Positions 56,872 through 64,000 of a DNA stretch of 64,000 nucleotides are shown here, in pieces (position 1 is the first letter of the stretch; each line of letters starts with the position of its first letter). A program made the position numbers and the translations under genes. The notes beneath the pieces are model-generated. The model made no database searches. It saw only the letters and a program-made list of their open reading frames with translations, and had not been told where the DNA came from. The DNA comes from Rhodospirillales bacterium (lineage in GTDB: Bacteria; Pseudomonadota; Alphaproteobacteria; Reyranellales; Reyranellaceae), in NCBI GenBank assembly GCA_947466085.1, contig CANIEC010000005.1, positions 1 through 64,000 on the forward strand. Direction: 5' to 3'.

Positions 56872-56906
56872 GCGCGCGCTTTAGTCACGAAGCAAGAGCC
56901 ACCAAC

Positions 56907-56945
56907 GCCCGGCAACCCGCGAGGTTGCCGGGCGGACGGTCTTTG
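56907..56945 (+). terminator. Terminator after the amidase
   Basis: GCCCGGCAACC (56907-56917) pairs perfectly with 56923-56933 over a five-base loop; CTTT follows about seven bases later. A strong stem with a weak U-tract. Confidence 0.7.
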
Positions 56946-57049
56946 CCCCACATCATCTTTTCGCACCGCACCGCCACTTCGGAGGCCCTGCCCCGTTTGT
57001 GAGGGAGCGTCCCCGTCACGAGACGGGTTCCCCCAAAACGGAGGTAGCG

Positions 57050-57388
57050 ATGAACAAGCTGAAGTTCTTGATGGTGACAGGCCTGTTGGCCGCGACCGCG
57101 GCCTGCAACCAGACCGGACCCAACAACCCGTATGCCTACAACAACGGCTACAATACCCGGCCGGCCAACAACAACGCCTACAACCCCAGCAACAACCCGT
57201 ACAACAGCGGCTACAACAACAACGCCGCCTACTACAACAACAACCCTTCCTACAACCCGAACGGCAACCCGTATTCACGCGCCACCTCCCAGCGCGGTCC
57301 GAACGGCGACTACGACCGCGATGGCATCCCCAACCGCAACGACATCGACGCCAATGGCGATCGCATTCCGGACGCCTTCCAGCGCTAG
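57050..57388 (+). CDS. Asn/Tyr-rich lipoprotein with calcium-loop-like tail, copy 1
   Basis: A 112-residue predicted lipoprotein. The signal ends at Cys19 (LLAATAAC). Residues about 20-82 are a repetitive Asn-Tyr-Pro stretch (NNPY, YNNG, YNNN units). The C-terminal tail DYDRDGIPNRNDIDANGDRI has two DxDxDG-type loops like thrombospondin type-3 repeats. GGAGG lies upstream of ATG 57050. A terminator follows. Its neighbour at 57581 has the same plan. Function unknown. Confidence 0.75.
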   Translation: MNKLKFLMVTGLLAATAACNQTGPNNPYAYNNGYNTRPANNNAYNPSNNPYNSGYNNNAAYYNNNPSYNPNGNPYSRATSQRGPNGDYDRDGIPNRNDIDANGDRIPDAFQR

Positions 57389-57413
57389 CTCGACGACTGC
57401 GAACATGATCGAC

Positions 57414-57444
57414 CGGCTCCCGTGGAAATCCGGGAGCCGTTTCT
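57414..57444 (+). terminator. Intrinsic terminator after lipoprotein copy 1
   Basis: CGGCTCCCG (57414-57422) pairs perfectly with CGGGAGCCG (57431-57439), followed by TTTCT. Confidence 0.85.
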
Positions 57445-57580
57445 GCGTCCGGTCACCAATCGATCACCGCCCGCCTCGAACAAAGCTTCTCCGCGCCCCC
57501 GCGCCGCCACTGTCCCCCGCGAATCTCCGTTCATGGGAACGTCCCGCTCGACATCGGGCGTTCCTCCTGGAGGGAACAGA

Positions 57581-57949
57581 ATGCGCTGCGTCAGCTGGCT
57601 CGCCGCCGCGAGCCTCGTGGTGGTGACGGCGGGGTGCGTTGAACAGTCGGGCTATCCGACGACTTATGGCTACAGCCCGGGCTACGGATCGAACTACGGC
57701 TATTCCGGCTATTCCAACAACTATGTCAGCCAGCCGAGCTACTACCGGCCGGCCCCGACCTACTACGCACCGCCGCCGCCCCGGCCGCAGGTGATCACCC
57801 AGACGCGCTACGTGCCGGTGCCGGTGGCCCCGCCGAGGCCGCAATATCAGCGGGCGAGGGACAGCGACCGGGACGGCATCCCCGACCGCTACGACCGCGA
57901 CCGGAACGGCGACGGCGTACCGGACAAGTACCAGCGTTCGCGTTGGTAA
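57581..57949 (+). CDS. Tyr/Gly/Pro-rich lipoprotein with calcium-loop-like tail, copy 2
   Basis: A 122-residue predicted lipoprotein, Cys19 again (VVVTAGC). The middle is Tyr/Gly/Ser- then Pro-rich (SYYRPAPTYYAPPPPRP). The tail DSDRDGIPDRYDRDRNGDGV is alignable with copy 1 and has two acidic loops. GGAGGGAACAGA precedes ATG 57581. Separate from copy 1 by a terminator, so it has its own promoter. Function unknown. Confidence 0.75.
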   Translation: MRCVSWLAAASLVVVTAGCVEQSGYPTTYGYSPGYGSNYGYSGYSNNYVSQPSYYRPAPTYYAPPPPRPQVITQTRYVPVPVAPPRPQYQRARDSDRDGIPDRYDRDRNGDGVPDKYQRSRW

Positions 57950-57975
57950 CAGTCCGAGCAAAGCCTGGCAGCGAT

Positions 57976-59112
57976 TTAGCGGCGTTTGCCCCGGATCTCC
58001 GAATCGTGCTGGCCGAGCGTCGGCGCGGGACGACGAACGCCACCCGGCGTCGCCGATAGCTTGAGCGGCACGCCCAGCGTCCTCTGCGTGCCGGCCTTGG
58101 CGTGCTCGACCTCGGCCACCATGCCGCGCGCCAGGATCTGGGGATCGGCGAAGACCTCGTCGTGATGCAGCACCGGACCGGCCGGGATGCCCTCCTTCTC
58201 CAGCGTCGCCATCCAGTCGTCGGTCGTGCGCTTGGCGATCTCGGCCTGCAGGATGGCGACGATCTGCTCGTTATTCTTCACCCGGTCGGCGTTGGCCTTG
58301 AAGCGCGGATCCTCCGGCAGTTCGGGCCGGCCGATCAGGGCGCAGAGCCTGCGGAAGAAATTCTGCTGCGCCCCGCCGATGGTCAGCCAGCCGTCGGCCG
58401 TCTGGAACGCCTGGTAGGGCGAGGAGCCGCGGTGCGCCTGGCCGAGCTTCTCGGGCCGGATGCCGTTGGCGAAGAAGTTGGCTGCCTCGTAGACGCCCAG
58501 CGACACCGTGGCCTCGAGCAGCGAGGTCTCGACCCACTGGCCTTCGCCGGTCTTGTGCCGCGCCTGCAGCGCGCTCAGGACGCCGATGGTGAGATAGAGC
58601 CCGGCGCCCACGTCGGAGATGGCGAGCGGAATGCGGTACGGCGGGCCGTCCTTCGGGCCCGTCACCGACATCAGGCCCGACATGGCCTGGATCATCAGGT
58701 CGAAGCCGCCGCGGCCGGCATAAGGGCCGGTCTGGCCGAAGCCCGAGATCGAGCCCAGCACCAGCCGCTTGTTGCGCGCGTGCAGTGCGTCCCATCCGAG
58801 TCCCAGCCGCTTCATGACGCCGGGGCGGAAATTCTCCAGCACCACGTCGGCACCGTCGACCAGCTCCCAGAAGACCTTGAGATCGTCCTCGTTCTTGAGA
58901 TCGAGTTTGAGGCCGCGCTTGTTGCGGTTCCACAGCATGAAGGGCGCCGATTCGCCCTCGATGAACGGCGGCGCGCCCCGCATCGAATCGCCCTGCGGGC
59001 TCTCGATCTTGATGACGTCGGCGCCCATGTCGGCGAGCTGCATGCCGCAGAAAGGACCGGAGAGATGGGTCGTGAGATCGAGGACGACCAGACCGTCGAG
59101 CGCGCCTGCCAT
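57976..59112 (-). CDS. Class III CoA transferase (CaiB/BaiF family)
   Basis: A 378-residue family III CoA transferase. N-terminal GLVVLDLTTHLSGPFCGMQL, ADMGADVIKIE, NRNKRGLKLDLK and ISDVGAGLYLTIG (with the catalytic Asp) are all family signatures. Moves CoA between acyl groups by a glutamyl/aspartyl thioester route; its acyl substrate is unknown. The start is five bases after the CPPC protein's stop, so the two form an operon. Confidence 0.93.
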   Translation of the reverse strand: MAGALDGLVVLDLTTHLSGPFCGMQLADMGADVIKIESPQGDSMRGAPPFIEGESAPFMLWNRNKRGLKLDLKNEDDLKVFWELVDGADVVLENFRPGVMKRLGLGWDALHARNKRLVLGSISGFGQTGPYAGRGGFDLMIQAMSGLMSVTGPKDGPPYRIPLAISDVGAGLYLTIGVLSALQARHKTGEGQWVETSLLEATVSLGVYEAANFFANGIRPEKLGQAHRGSSPYQAFQTADGWLTIGGAQQNFFRRLCALIGRPELPEDPRFKANADRVKNNEQIVAILQAEIAKRTTDDWMATLEKEGIPAGPVLHHDEVFADPQILARGMVAEVEHAKAGTQRTLGVPLKLSATPGGVRRPAPTLGQHDSEIRGKRR

Positions 59113-59117
59113 GTTGC

Positions 59118-59510
59118 CTACCCCAGAAGTTTGCGAAGATCGTCGAGTGTGCTGGCCCATTTGCTGACGCCGAGATTGTTCGACACGATGCGGCCCGCCT
59201 GCACGATCAGGAAGCGCGGCGCCCCGCTCTTGCGTGGGATCTGGGCGAGGATGGGGGCGAGGTCGCCCGGCCAGTATCGCTCCTGATAGACCTCGCGGAA
59301 GCGCGCTGCCTCGACCTCTTCCCAGACGACCTGGCGGAACTCGGGCGAGGCGATCCAGGCTTCGAGATACTCGCGCTTCCAGCGCACGCAGGGCGGACAG
59401 TCCGGGCCGCCGATCAGGATCACCCTGATCTCGGCCGGGACGGCGCGTGCCGGAGCCCCGGCGGCCGCCGCGACAGCGAGTCCGGCGAAAAGAAGCGCGC
59501 GGCGATTCAT
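59118..59510 (-). CDS. Secreted thioredoxin-like protein with CPPC
   Basis: A 130-residue protein with a signal peptide (ALLFAGLAVAAAAGAPARA). The mature part is thioredoxin-like: ILIGGPDCPPCVRWKREYLE near residues 32-51 holds the redox Cys pair, and SGAPRFLIV gives a cis-Pro-like segment. It would act as a periplasmic thiol oxidoreductase. Divergent from prmB by 20 bases. Confidence 0.8.
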   Translation of the reverse strand: MNRRALLFAGLAVAAAAGAPARAVPAEIRVILIGGPDCPPCVRWKREYLEAWIASPEFRQVVWEEVEAARFREVYQERYWPGDLAPILAQIPRKSGAPRFLIVQAGRIVSNNLGVSKWASTLDDLRKLLG

Positions 59511-59530
59511 ATCCGGTAATGTAGGCCCGC

Positions 59531-60412
59531 ATGGCACGCGCGACCAAATCCTCTCTCGTCACCTTGGGTGATTTCTTCCACTTCGCCGTCGCGCGTTTTC
59601 GCACCGCGCGGCTGGCCTATGGTCACGGCACGACCAATGCGGTCGACGAGGCCGCCTTCATGGTGCTCGAGGCGTTGCGTCTTCCGATCTCCCGCATCGA
59701 CCCGTGGCTCGACCTCGTACCGACGGAACCCGAGAAGGCGCGCCTCATGACCTTGATCGAGGCGCGGATCGCGTTGCGCATGCCGGCGCCCTACCTGCTC
59801 GAGGCCGCCTACATGCACGGCGTGCGGTTCCACATTGACCGCCGGGCGCTGATCCCGCGCTCCTTCATCGGCGATCTGCTGGCCGGCGGCGCCCTGCCGA
59901 CCGCCAGGCCGCGCCGCATCCTCGATCTCTGCTGCGGCTCGGGCTGCCTGGCCATCCTGGCGGCGCTCGCCTTTCCACGCGCGAAGATCGATGCGGTCGA
60001 CCTCTCGGCCGGCGCGCTGGCGCTGGCGCGGCGCAACGTGGCGACGCACCGTCTCGGCGACCGCATCACCCTGCATCGCGGCGATCTCTTCAAGCCGCTG
60101 CAGGGCCAGCGCTACGACCTGATCATCAGCAACCCGCCCTATGTCGATGCCGGCGGCATGGCGAAGCTGCCGCCCGAGTTCCGGCACGAGCCGCGCATGG
60201 CGCTGGCCGCGGGCGACGACGGGCTGGACCTGGTGCATCGCATCCTCGCCGAAGCACCGAACCACCTGACCAAGAGCGGCGGCCTGGTGTGCGAGATCGG
60301 CCGCGGCCGTGCGCCCCTGGAAGCCGCCTATCCGCGGCTCCCCTTCATCTGGCTCGACACCGAGCTGAGCGAAGGCGAGGTCTTCTGGCTGTCGCGCAGC
60401 GATCTCGCTTAG
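59531..60412 (+). CDS. prmB: Ribosomal protein L3 N5-glutamine methyltransferase
   Basis: A 293-residue SAM-dependent methyltransferase. The SAM site is DLCCGSGCLAI and the catalytic NPPYVDAGG loop follows. RALIPRSFIGDLL and LPPEFRHEPRMALAAGDDGL favour PrmB over PrmC. It methylates a Gln in uL3. Confidence 0.88.
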   Translation: MARATKSSLVTLGDFFHFAVARFRTARLAYGHGTTNAVDEAAFMVLEALRLPISRIDPWLDLVPTEPEKARLMTLIEARIALRMPAPYLLEAAYMHGVRFHIDRRALIPRSFIGDLLAGGALPTARPRRILDLCCGSGCLAILAALAFPRAKIDAVDLSAGALALARRNVATHRLGDRITLHRGDLFKPLQGQRYDLIISNPPYVDAGGMAKLPPEFRHEPRMALAAGDDGLDLVHRILAEAPNHLTKSGGLVCEIGRGRAPLEAAYPRLPFIWLDTELSEGEVFWLSRSDLA

Positions 60413-60474
60413 CGGGTTGTTTTAAAAGGCTTTTCCGAAGTTCAACGGTCACCACGGCACCAGAGTCACGGAGG

Positions 60475-60524
60475 GGTGCGACTCCGGCTTCGATTGTTTC
60501 GTTGATTTCGTTTGTTTCGTCTAT
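60475..60524. repeat. TTTGTTTCGTT-rich dispersed repeat, copy 2
   Basis: Aligns with 11137-11189 (shared GGTGCG, CTTC, TTGTTTCGTT and TTTCGTTTGT blocks). It lies in the gene-free spacer 60413-60554 between prmB and the phosphofructokinase gene. Confidence 0.55.
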
Positions 60525-60554
60525 TCGCCCGACTCTGACCATTTCAGCGGCCTG

Positions 60555-61628
60555 CTAGACGGCGTCGCCCAGGCAGATCCCCAGCGCGCGGGCGGTGCGG
60601 ATGAGGGTGCCGTCGGCATCGACGGTGCGCGACCGGCCGACCACCTTGGCGAGCGGCACGTCGATCACCTGGCGATTCCACCAGGCCACCATGTGGTCGC
60701 CTTTTCCTTCGGCCAGCAGGTCGACCGCCCTCACGCCCAGCGCCGAGGCGAGCAGCCGGTCCTCCGCCGTCGGCATGGCGCCGCGCTGCACGTGCCCCAG
60801 GACGGTGGCGCGCGCCTCCGCGCCGGTGGCCTTGGCCAGACGCTTGGCCAGCCAGTCGCCGACGCCGTGATCGGGCGCGTCGGCGGCAGGATCCACCGCC
60901 TCGTCCGACTGGCCGGCGGCTTCCGCCACCACGACCAGCGCCGACGTGCGGCCCACCGCCCGCAGCTGCGCGATATGCTCGACGACCCGCTCGAGCTTCC
61001 AGCGGATTTCGGGAATCAGCACGACATCGGCACCGCCGGCGATGGCCGCGGCGATGGCGATGTGGCCGGCGTCGCGGCCCATCACTTCGAGCACCATGGT
61101 GCGCTCGTGGCTGGTGCCGGTCGGCTGCAGCCGGTCGAGCGCTTCGGTGGCAATGGCGACGGCGGTCGAGTAGCCGATGGCGCGCTCGGTGCGGCAGACA
61201 TCGTTGTCGATGGTCTTGGGAATGCCGACGAAGGCAATCCCCGAGGGTTCCAGCAGCTTGCGCAGGATGGCGAGGCTGCCGTCGCCGCCGACGCCGATCA
61301 GGCCGTCGAGGCCGAGCTGCTTCAGCCCCTCGACCATTTCGCCGGAACGGTCCTTGCGGCTGCCGTCAGGCATCGGGAAGGCGAACGGGTCGCCGCGATT
61401 GGTGCTGCCGAGAAACGTGCCGCCCTGCCGCGCCAGGGCGGCGCTGAGGCGATCCGGATCGAGGGTGACGGCGTCGACGGGGCGTTCGAGCAGCCCCAGC
61501 GTACCGTAGCGCAGCCCCACCGTCGTCCAGCCGTGACCATGATGCGCCCGCAGCGCCACCGCGCGGATCGTGGCATTGAGGCCGGCACAGTCGCCGCCGC
61601 TGGTGAGGATGCCGATCCGTTTCGTCAT
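60555..61628 (-). CDS. pfkA: 6-phosphofructokinase
   Basis: A 357-residue PfkA-family enzyme phosphorylating fructose 6-phosphate. The phospho-donor region is GVGGDGS (Gly117, equivalent to E. coli Gly104, indicating ATP) but PKTIDND has Lys138 at the E. coli Gly124 position, as in PPi-type enzymes. The catalytic TIDND Asp and the EVMGRDAGHIA loop are intact. ATP is the likely donor. Confidence 0.9.
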   Translation of the reverse strand: MTKRIGILTSGGDCAGLNATIRAVALRAHHGHGWTTVGLRYGTLGLLERPVDAVTLDPDRLSAALARQGGTFLGSTNRGDPFAFPMPDGSRKDRSGEMVEGLKQLGLDGLIGVGGDGSLAILRKLLEPSGIAFVGIPKTIDNDVCRTERAIGYSTAVAIATEALDRLQPTGTSHERTMVLEVMGRDAGHIAIAAAIAGGADVVLIPEIRWKLERVVEHIAQLRAVGRTSALVVVAEAAGQSDEAVDPAADAPDHGVGDWLAKRLAKATGAEARATVLGHVQRGAMPTAEDRLLASALGVRAVDLLAEGKGDHMVAWWNRQVIDVPLAKVVGRSRTVDADGTLIRTARALGICLGDAV

Positions 61629-61714
61629 CTGGGTACTCCTGGGTGCGGTGCGGACGACGGATTGAAAGAGCCAATCAATCTTGAAGGCGCGGCCGGCTGG
61701 TGCAGGATGCCGAC

Positions 61715-62230
61715 ATGAAGAAGCACTACCACACCTTCGCGGGCTATAATGCCTGGGCCAACCACCGGCTCTACGCGGCCGCAGCCGGGCTCGACGATTC
61801 GGAGTATCGCGCCGACCGCGGAGCGTTCTTCAAGTCGATGCACGGCACGCTCAATCATCTGCTGGCAACCGATCGCATCTGGATGCAACGCTTCACCGGC
61901 GAAGGCGATGCACCGTCACGGCTCGACGCGATCGTGCATGCCGACTTCAAGGAGCTCCGAGCCGCCCGGGAGGCCGAGGACGCGCGTATCGTTGCGTGGA
62001 TCCACGGGCTGGACGAGGCGCGGCTCGCCGGCGTCATCCGTTATCGGCGCGTCTCGAGTCCGGAGGAGTTCGTGCAGGAGCTGATGCCGGCTCTGGACCA
62101 CTGGTTCAACCACCAGACCCATCATCGCGGTCACGCGCACATGATCCTGACGAGCCTCGGCAAGGCCGCGCCCGAACTCGACCTGCTCTTCTACCAGCGC
62201 GAGGTCGCCGCCGGCCTCGACCGACCGTGA
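61715..62230 (+). CDS. DinB-family protein
   Basis: A 171-residue four-helix-bundle protein of the DinB/YfiT family. The metal triad is a His in HGTLNHLLATDRIW and two in NHQTHHRGHAHM. Members use a Ni/Zn site for thiol transfers or hydrolysis; its exact role is unknown. ATG 61715 has AGGA upstream. It abuts the convergent phosphoesterase by four bases. Confidence 0.9.
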   Translation: MKKHYHTFAGYNAWANHRLYAAAAGLDDSEYRADRGAFFKSMHGTLNHLLATDRIWMQRFTGEGDAPSRLDAIVHADFKELRAAREAEDARIVAWIHGLDEARLAGVIRYRRVSSPEEFVQELMPALDHWFNHQTHHRGHAHMILTSLGKAAPELDLLFYQREVAAGLDRP

Positions 62231-62234
62231 CCCG

Positions 62235-63812
62235 TTACTGGAGTTCGCAAACCGAACGCTGGCGACCAGGGCCCGGCCAGCGCGAATCGCAGATCGCCAG
62301 GGTGTCGCCCCCGGCGCCGTAGAGGACGCTGGTCCAGGTTCCGTCGTCGACCGGGCGCACGATCATCGCCGCGAAGTCGCGCAGGCCGACGACCCAGGCC
62401 GGGCTCCTGTCGAGCCCCTCGACACGCACCGGCGCCTTGGGATTGTCCGGCGACGGCGGCGGCTGCACATGCGACAGCTCCATGCCGCCGGTGCCGACCG
62501 CCAGATGAGGCGGGTGTGCTCCCTCGAAGCCGATCGCCTGGAAACGGTGCATGTGGCCCGCGATGACCGCAGTGACGTGACGCGGCAGGCCTCGACCGAA
62601 GACGCGGTTGATGGCCTCGCGCTGCGTCTCGTTGATGAAGCCGTAGGGGGTGAGGCCGATCGGCCCGCCCTTGTCGCGCTTCACCACCGCCCAGACCGGC
62701 CGATGCGTCACCAGCCAGGTCGGCGTCGGGTCCTCTTCGAGCATCCGCGCCACCTCGCGATACTGCGTGAGGTAGGTGTCGAGATTGTAGAGCACCGCGT
62801 CGGCGGCGTTCGCCGAATCGACGGCGATGATGTTCAGCTTTCCGAGCTTCAGCCGGAACGGCCCATTGGAGACGATCGGGAAAGGCAGGCCGGCAAAAGG
62901 CTGGGCCGGCGGCGCGGGCCAGGCGCCGGGGCGCCAGTCCGCCGGCAGCTGCGGCGGGCATTCCTTCTGGTGATGCCCCGGTCCGAGCAAGGGCGAGCCG
63001 GCATCGAGCAGGTAGAACCAGCCCGGGCCGCCGCGGCTGCAGAGTTCATGGTTGCCGCGGCTGAACAGCCAGGGCGCGGCGACCAGGAGCCTGGCGGCGG
63101 GCCTGAAGAAATCGTCGCGCCAGTTGGTCCATTTGTCCGGGTTCGGGCTGCCCTCGATGTTCTGGCTCCAGTAGGCCGCGCCGATCGGCAGGCTGGCGAT
63201 GTCCTCGTCGTCGAGATCGCCCGTATCGTAGACACTCACATGCAGCGGCGCGGCATAGCCGGTGAGGCCGGGCGGCAGCACCAGGCCGCGCTCGGTGCCG
63301 CGGTAATTGTAGTCGCCGACATGCACGATCAGGTCGGGGCGCTTGTCGGACTCCTCGTCGGACAGGATGCCGAACGGCCACACCTTGGCGAACCCGTCGC
63401 CGCTACAGGATTGCGGCTTGGCCGGGGTCTCGCCGCGGCAGCCGCTGTCGCCGATCAGCACGACGCGGCGCGGCGTGCCCAGCGAAACGTTCGGCAGGTC
63501 GATGCGACGGTCGCCCAGGAAGACGCTGGCCGCCTCGCCCACCGGATAAAGCGCCTCGCAGACCGTCACCGCGTCGAAATGACCGCCCGGCGGGCGGCGG
63601 CGCGGCGTCATCGCCGTGGAGGCACCGCCCGCCGAGGAGCGCAGCACCGGACAGGCGGTCGCGCGTTCGGCGACGCTGCGCACCATCGGCACGGGCCGGC
63701 CATCGCGGCCCTCGGCCAGCAGCACGAAGGCGAAGAAGTCGGGCGACGCGGTCTGGGCACGCGCGCCGAACGCCGGGAGCAGGAGAGCGAGGACAAGGCA
63801 GACGATGCGCAT
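62235..63812 (-). CDS. Secreted metallophosphoesterase
   Basis: A 525-residue calcineurin-like phosphoesterase with a signal peptide ending ARAQ. Motifs in order are VVLIGDSGC, VHVGDYNYRG, SRGNHELC, VTHRP and AGHMHRF, a complete di-metal site. About 130 residues precede the domain. Likely a periplasmic phosphatase. ATG 63812. Confidence 0.92.
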   Translation of the reverse strand: MRIVCLVLALLLPAFGARAQTASPDFFAFVLLAEGRDGRPVPMVRSVAERATACPVLRSSAGGASTAMTPRRRPPGGHFDAVTVCEALYPVGEAASVFLGDRRIDLPNVSLGTPRRVVLIGDSGCRGETPAKPQSCSGDGFAKVWPFGILSDEESDKRPDLIVHVGDYNYRGTERGLVLPPGLTGYAAPLHVSVYDTGDLDDEDIASLPIGAAYWSQNIEGSPNPDKWTNWRDDFFRPAARLLVAAPWLFSRGNHELCSRGGPGWFYLLDAGSPLLGPGHHQKECPPQLPADWRPGAWPAPPAQPFAGLPFPIVSNGPFRLKLGKLNIIAVDSANAADAVLYNLDTYLTQYREVARMLEEDPTPTWLVTHRPVWAVVKRDKGGPIGLTPYGFINETQREAINRVFGRGLPRHVTAVIAGHMHRFQAIGFEGAHPPHLAVGTGGMELSHVQPPPSPDNPKAPVRVEGLDRSPAWVVGLRDFAAMIVRPVDDGTWTSVLYGAGGDTLAICDSRWPGPGRQRSVCELQ

Positions 63813-64000
63813 GGCGGTGAAACTCCGGAGGAGTCCCTTGTAGCAAGCCAGCCCCTCTCCCGATAATCCACCCTGCAACAGCCGGTCACGTCCGGTCATG
63901 CTTGGAGGGGGCAAAAGGATCATGGCAGAGCGGCACACCGGACGGCGCAAGACTTCAGTGAGTCGATCGCCGAAAGTGCCTGGCTGAACCAGTTTGACGA
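63813..64000. other. Right-edge region, nothing firm
   Basis: No convincing gene. A plus-strand frame near 63867-64000 is open to the edge (ending DFSESIAESAWLNQFD) but has no start I can support; an ATG at 63922 with a ribosome-like site ends after 21 codons. Confidence 0.3.

Noticed and set aside
56868-57278. Cys-rich 136-residue frame on the minus strand
   Set aside because: Its cysteines come from reading the Asn/Tyr codon repeats of lipoprotein copy 1 backwards.

Overview
The window is GC-rich chromosomal DNA from a bacterium, almost certainly an alphaproteobacterium. Pointers are a class I lysyl-tRNA synthetase, a Usg-family gene, an IalB-like secreted protein, a groES-groEL operon behind a CIRCE element, several Bug-type (TctC) periplasmic receptors, and dispersed palindromes of the kind that give spurious HPERSEG peptides. 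A Reyranella-like or other Rhodospirillales/Hyphomicrobiales lineage is my guess only. I see no tRNA, rRNA, CRISPR array, transposase, prophage or plasmid gene.

Layout. 1-2.4 kb: an AT-rich palindromic edge, a divergent SDR/TetR pair, and an AllA-like ureidoglycolate lyase of which a degenerate 3' scrap also lies on the far side of the SDR/TetR pair. 2.4-10.9 kb: lysK, an MFS carrier, a membrane fatty acid hydroxylase, a DinG/XPD-type Fe-S helicase and a TPR protein. 10.9-11.4 kb: gene-free, filled with dispersed repeats. 11.4-13.7 kb: D-2-hydroxyacid dehydrogenase/SDR operon and a small secreted protein. 13.7-20.9 kb: a Bug receptor, a complete polyamine-type ABC importer (ATPase, two permeases, Tat-exported receptor), a 2-oxoglutarate dioxygenase and a PRISE-like reductase. 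21.0-24.8 kb: PPK2 polyphosphate kinase translationally coupled to an Orn/Lys/Arg decarboxylase, facing a GNAT enzyme. 25.0-31.4 kb: LysR/dapA pair, mscL, AEC carrier, sulfurtransferase, DUF1330 plus an unrecognised 352-residue protein, NUDIX hydrolase. 31.4-35.9 kb: palindromic repeat, groEL, groES with promoter and CIRCE, usg, nitronate monooxygenase-like enzyme, beta-class GST. 35.9-42 kb: HpcH/HpaI aldolase, P450, Kup, hydrolase, GNAT. 41.2-46.2 kb: a YbhGFSR-like efflux operon. 46.2-50.3 kb: IalB-like protein, FMN reductase, MFS, secreted protein, cytochrome c, AlkB. 50.4-56.9 kb: a catabolic block of two Bug receptors, SCP2-type thiolase with its Zn-ribbon/OB partner, an amidohydrolase with altered catalytic positions and an amidase. 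57-58 kb: two adjacent Tyr/Asn-rich lipoproteins with Asp-rich calcium-loop tails. 58-64 kb: class III CoA transferase, a CPPC thioredoxin-like protein, prmB, phosphofructokinase, DinB-family protein and a secreted metallophosphoesterase.

The most interesting items are the paired lipoproteins (57.05-57.95 kb), the PPK2-decarboxylase coupling (21.0-24.3 kb), the CodA-like amidohydrolase lacking its expected metal Asp and catalytic Glu, the two related palindromic elements with conserved loops (11.0 and 31.4 kb), and the AllA remnant at the left edge. I do not see a clear-cut new defence or mobile system. Gene calls rest on reading translated motifs by eye; no database search was possible.
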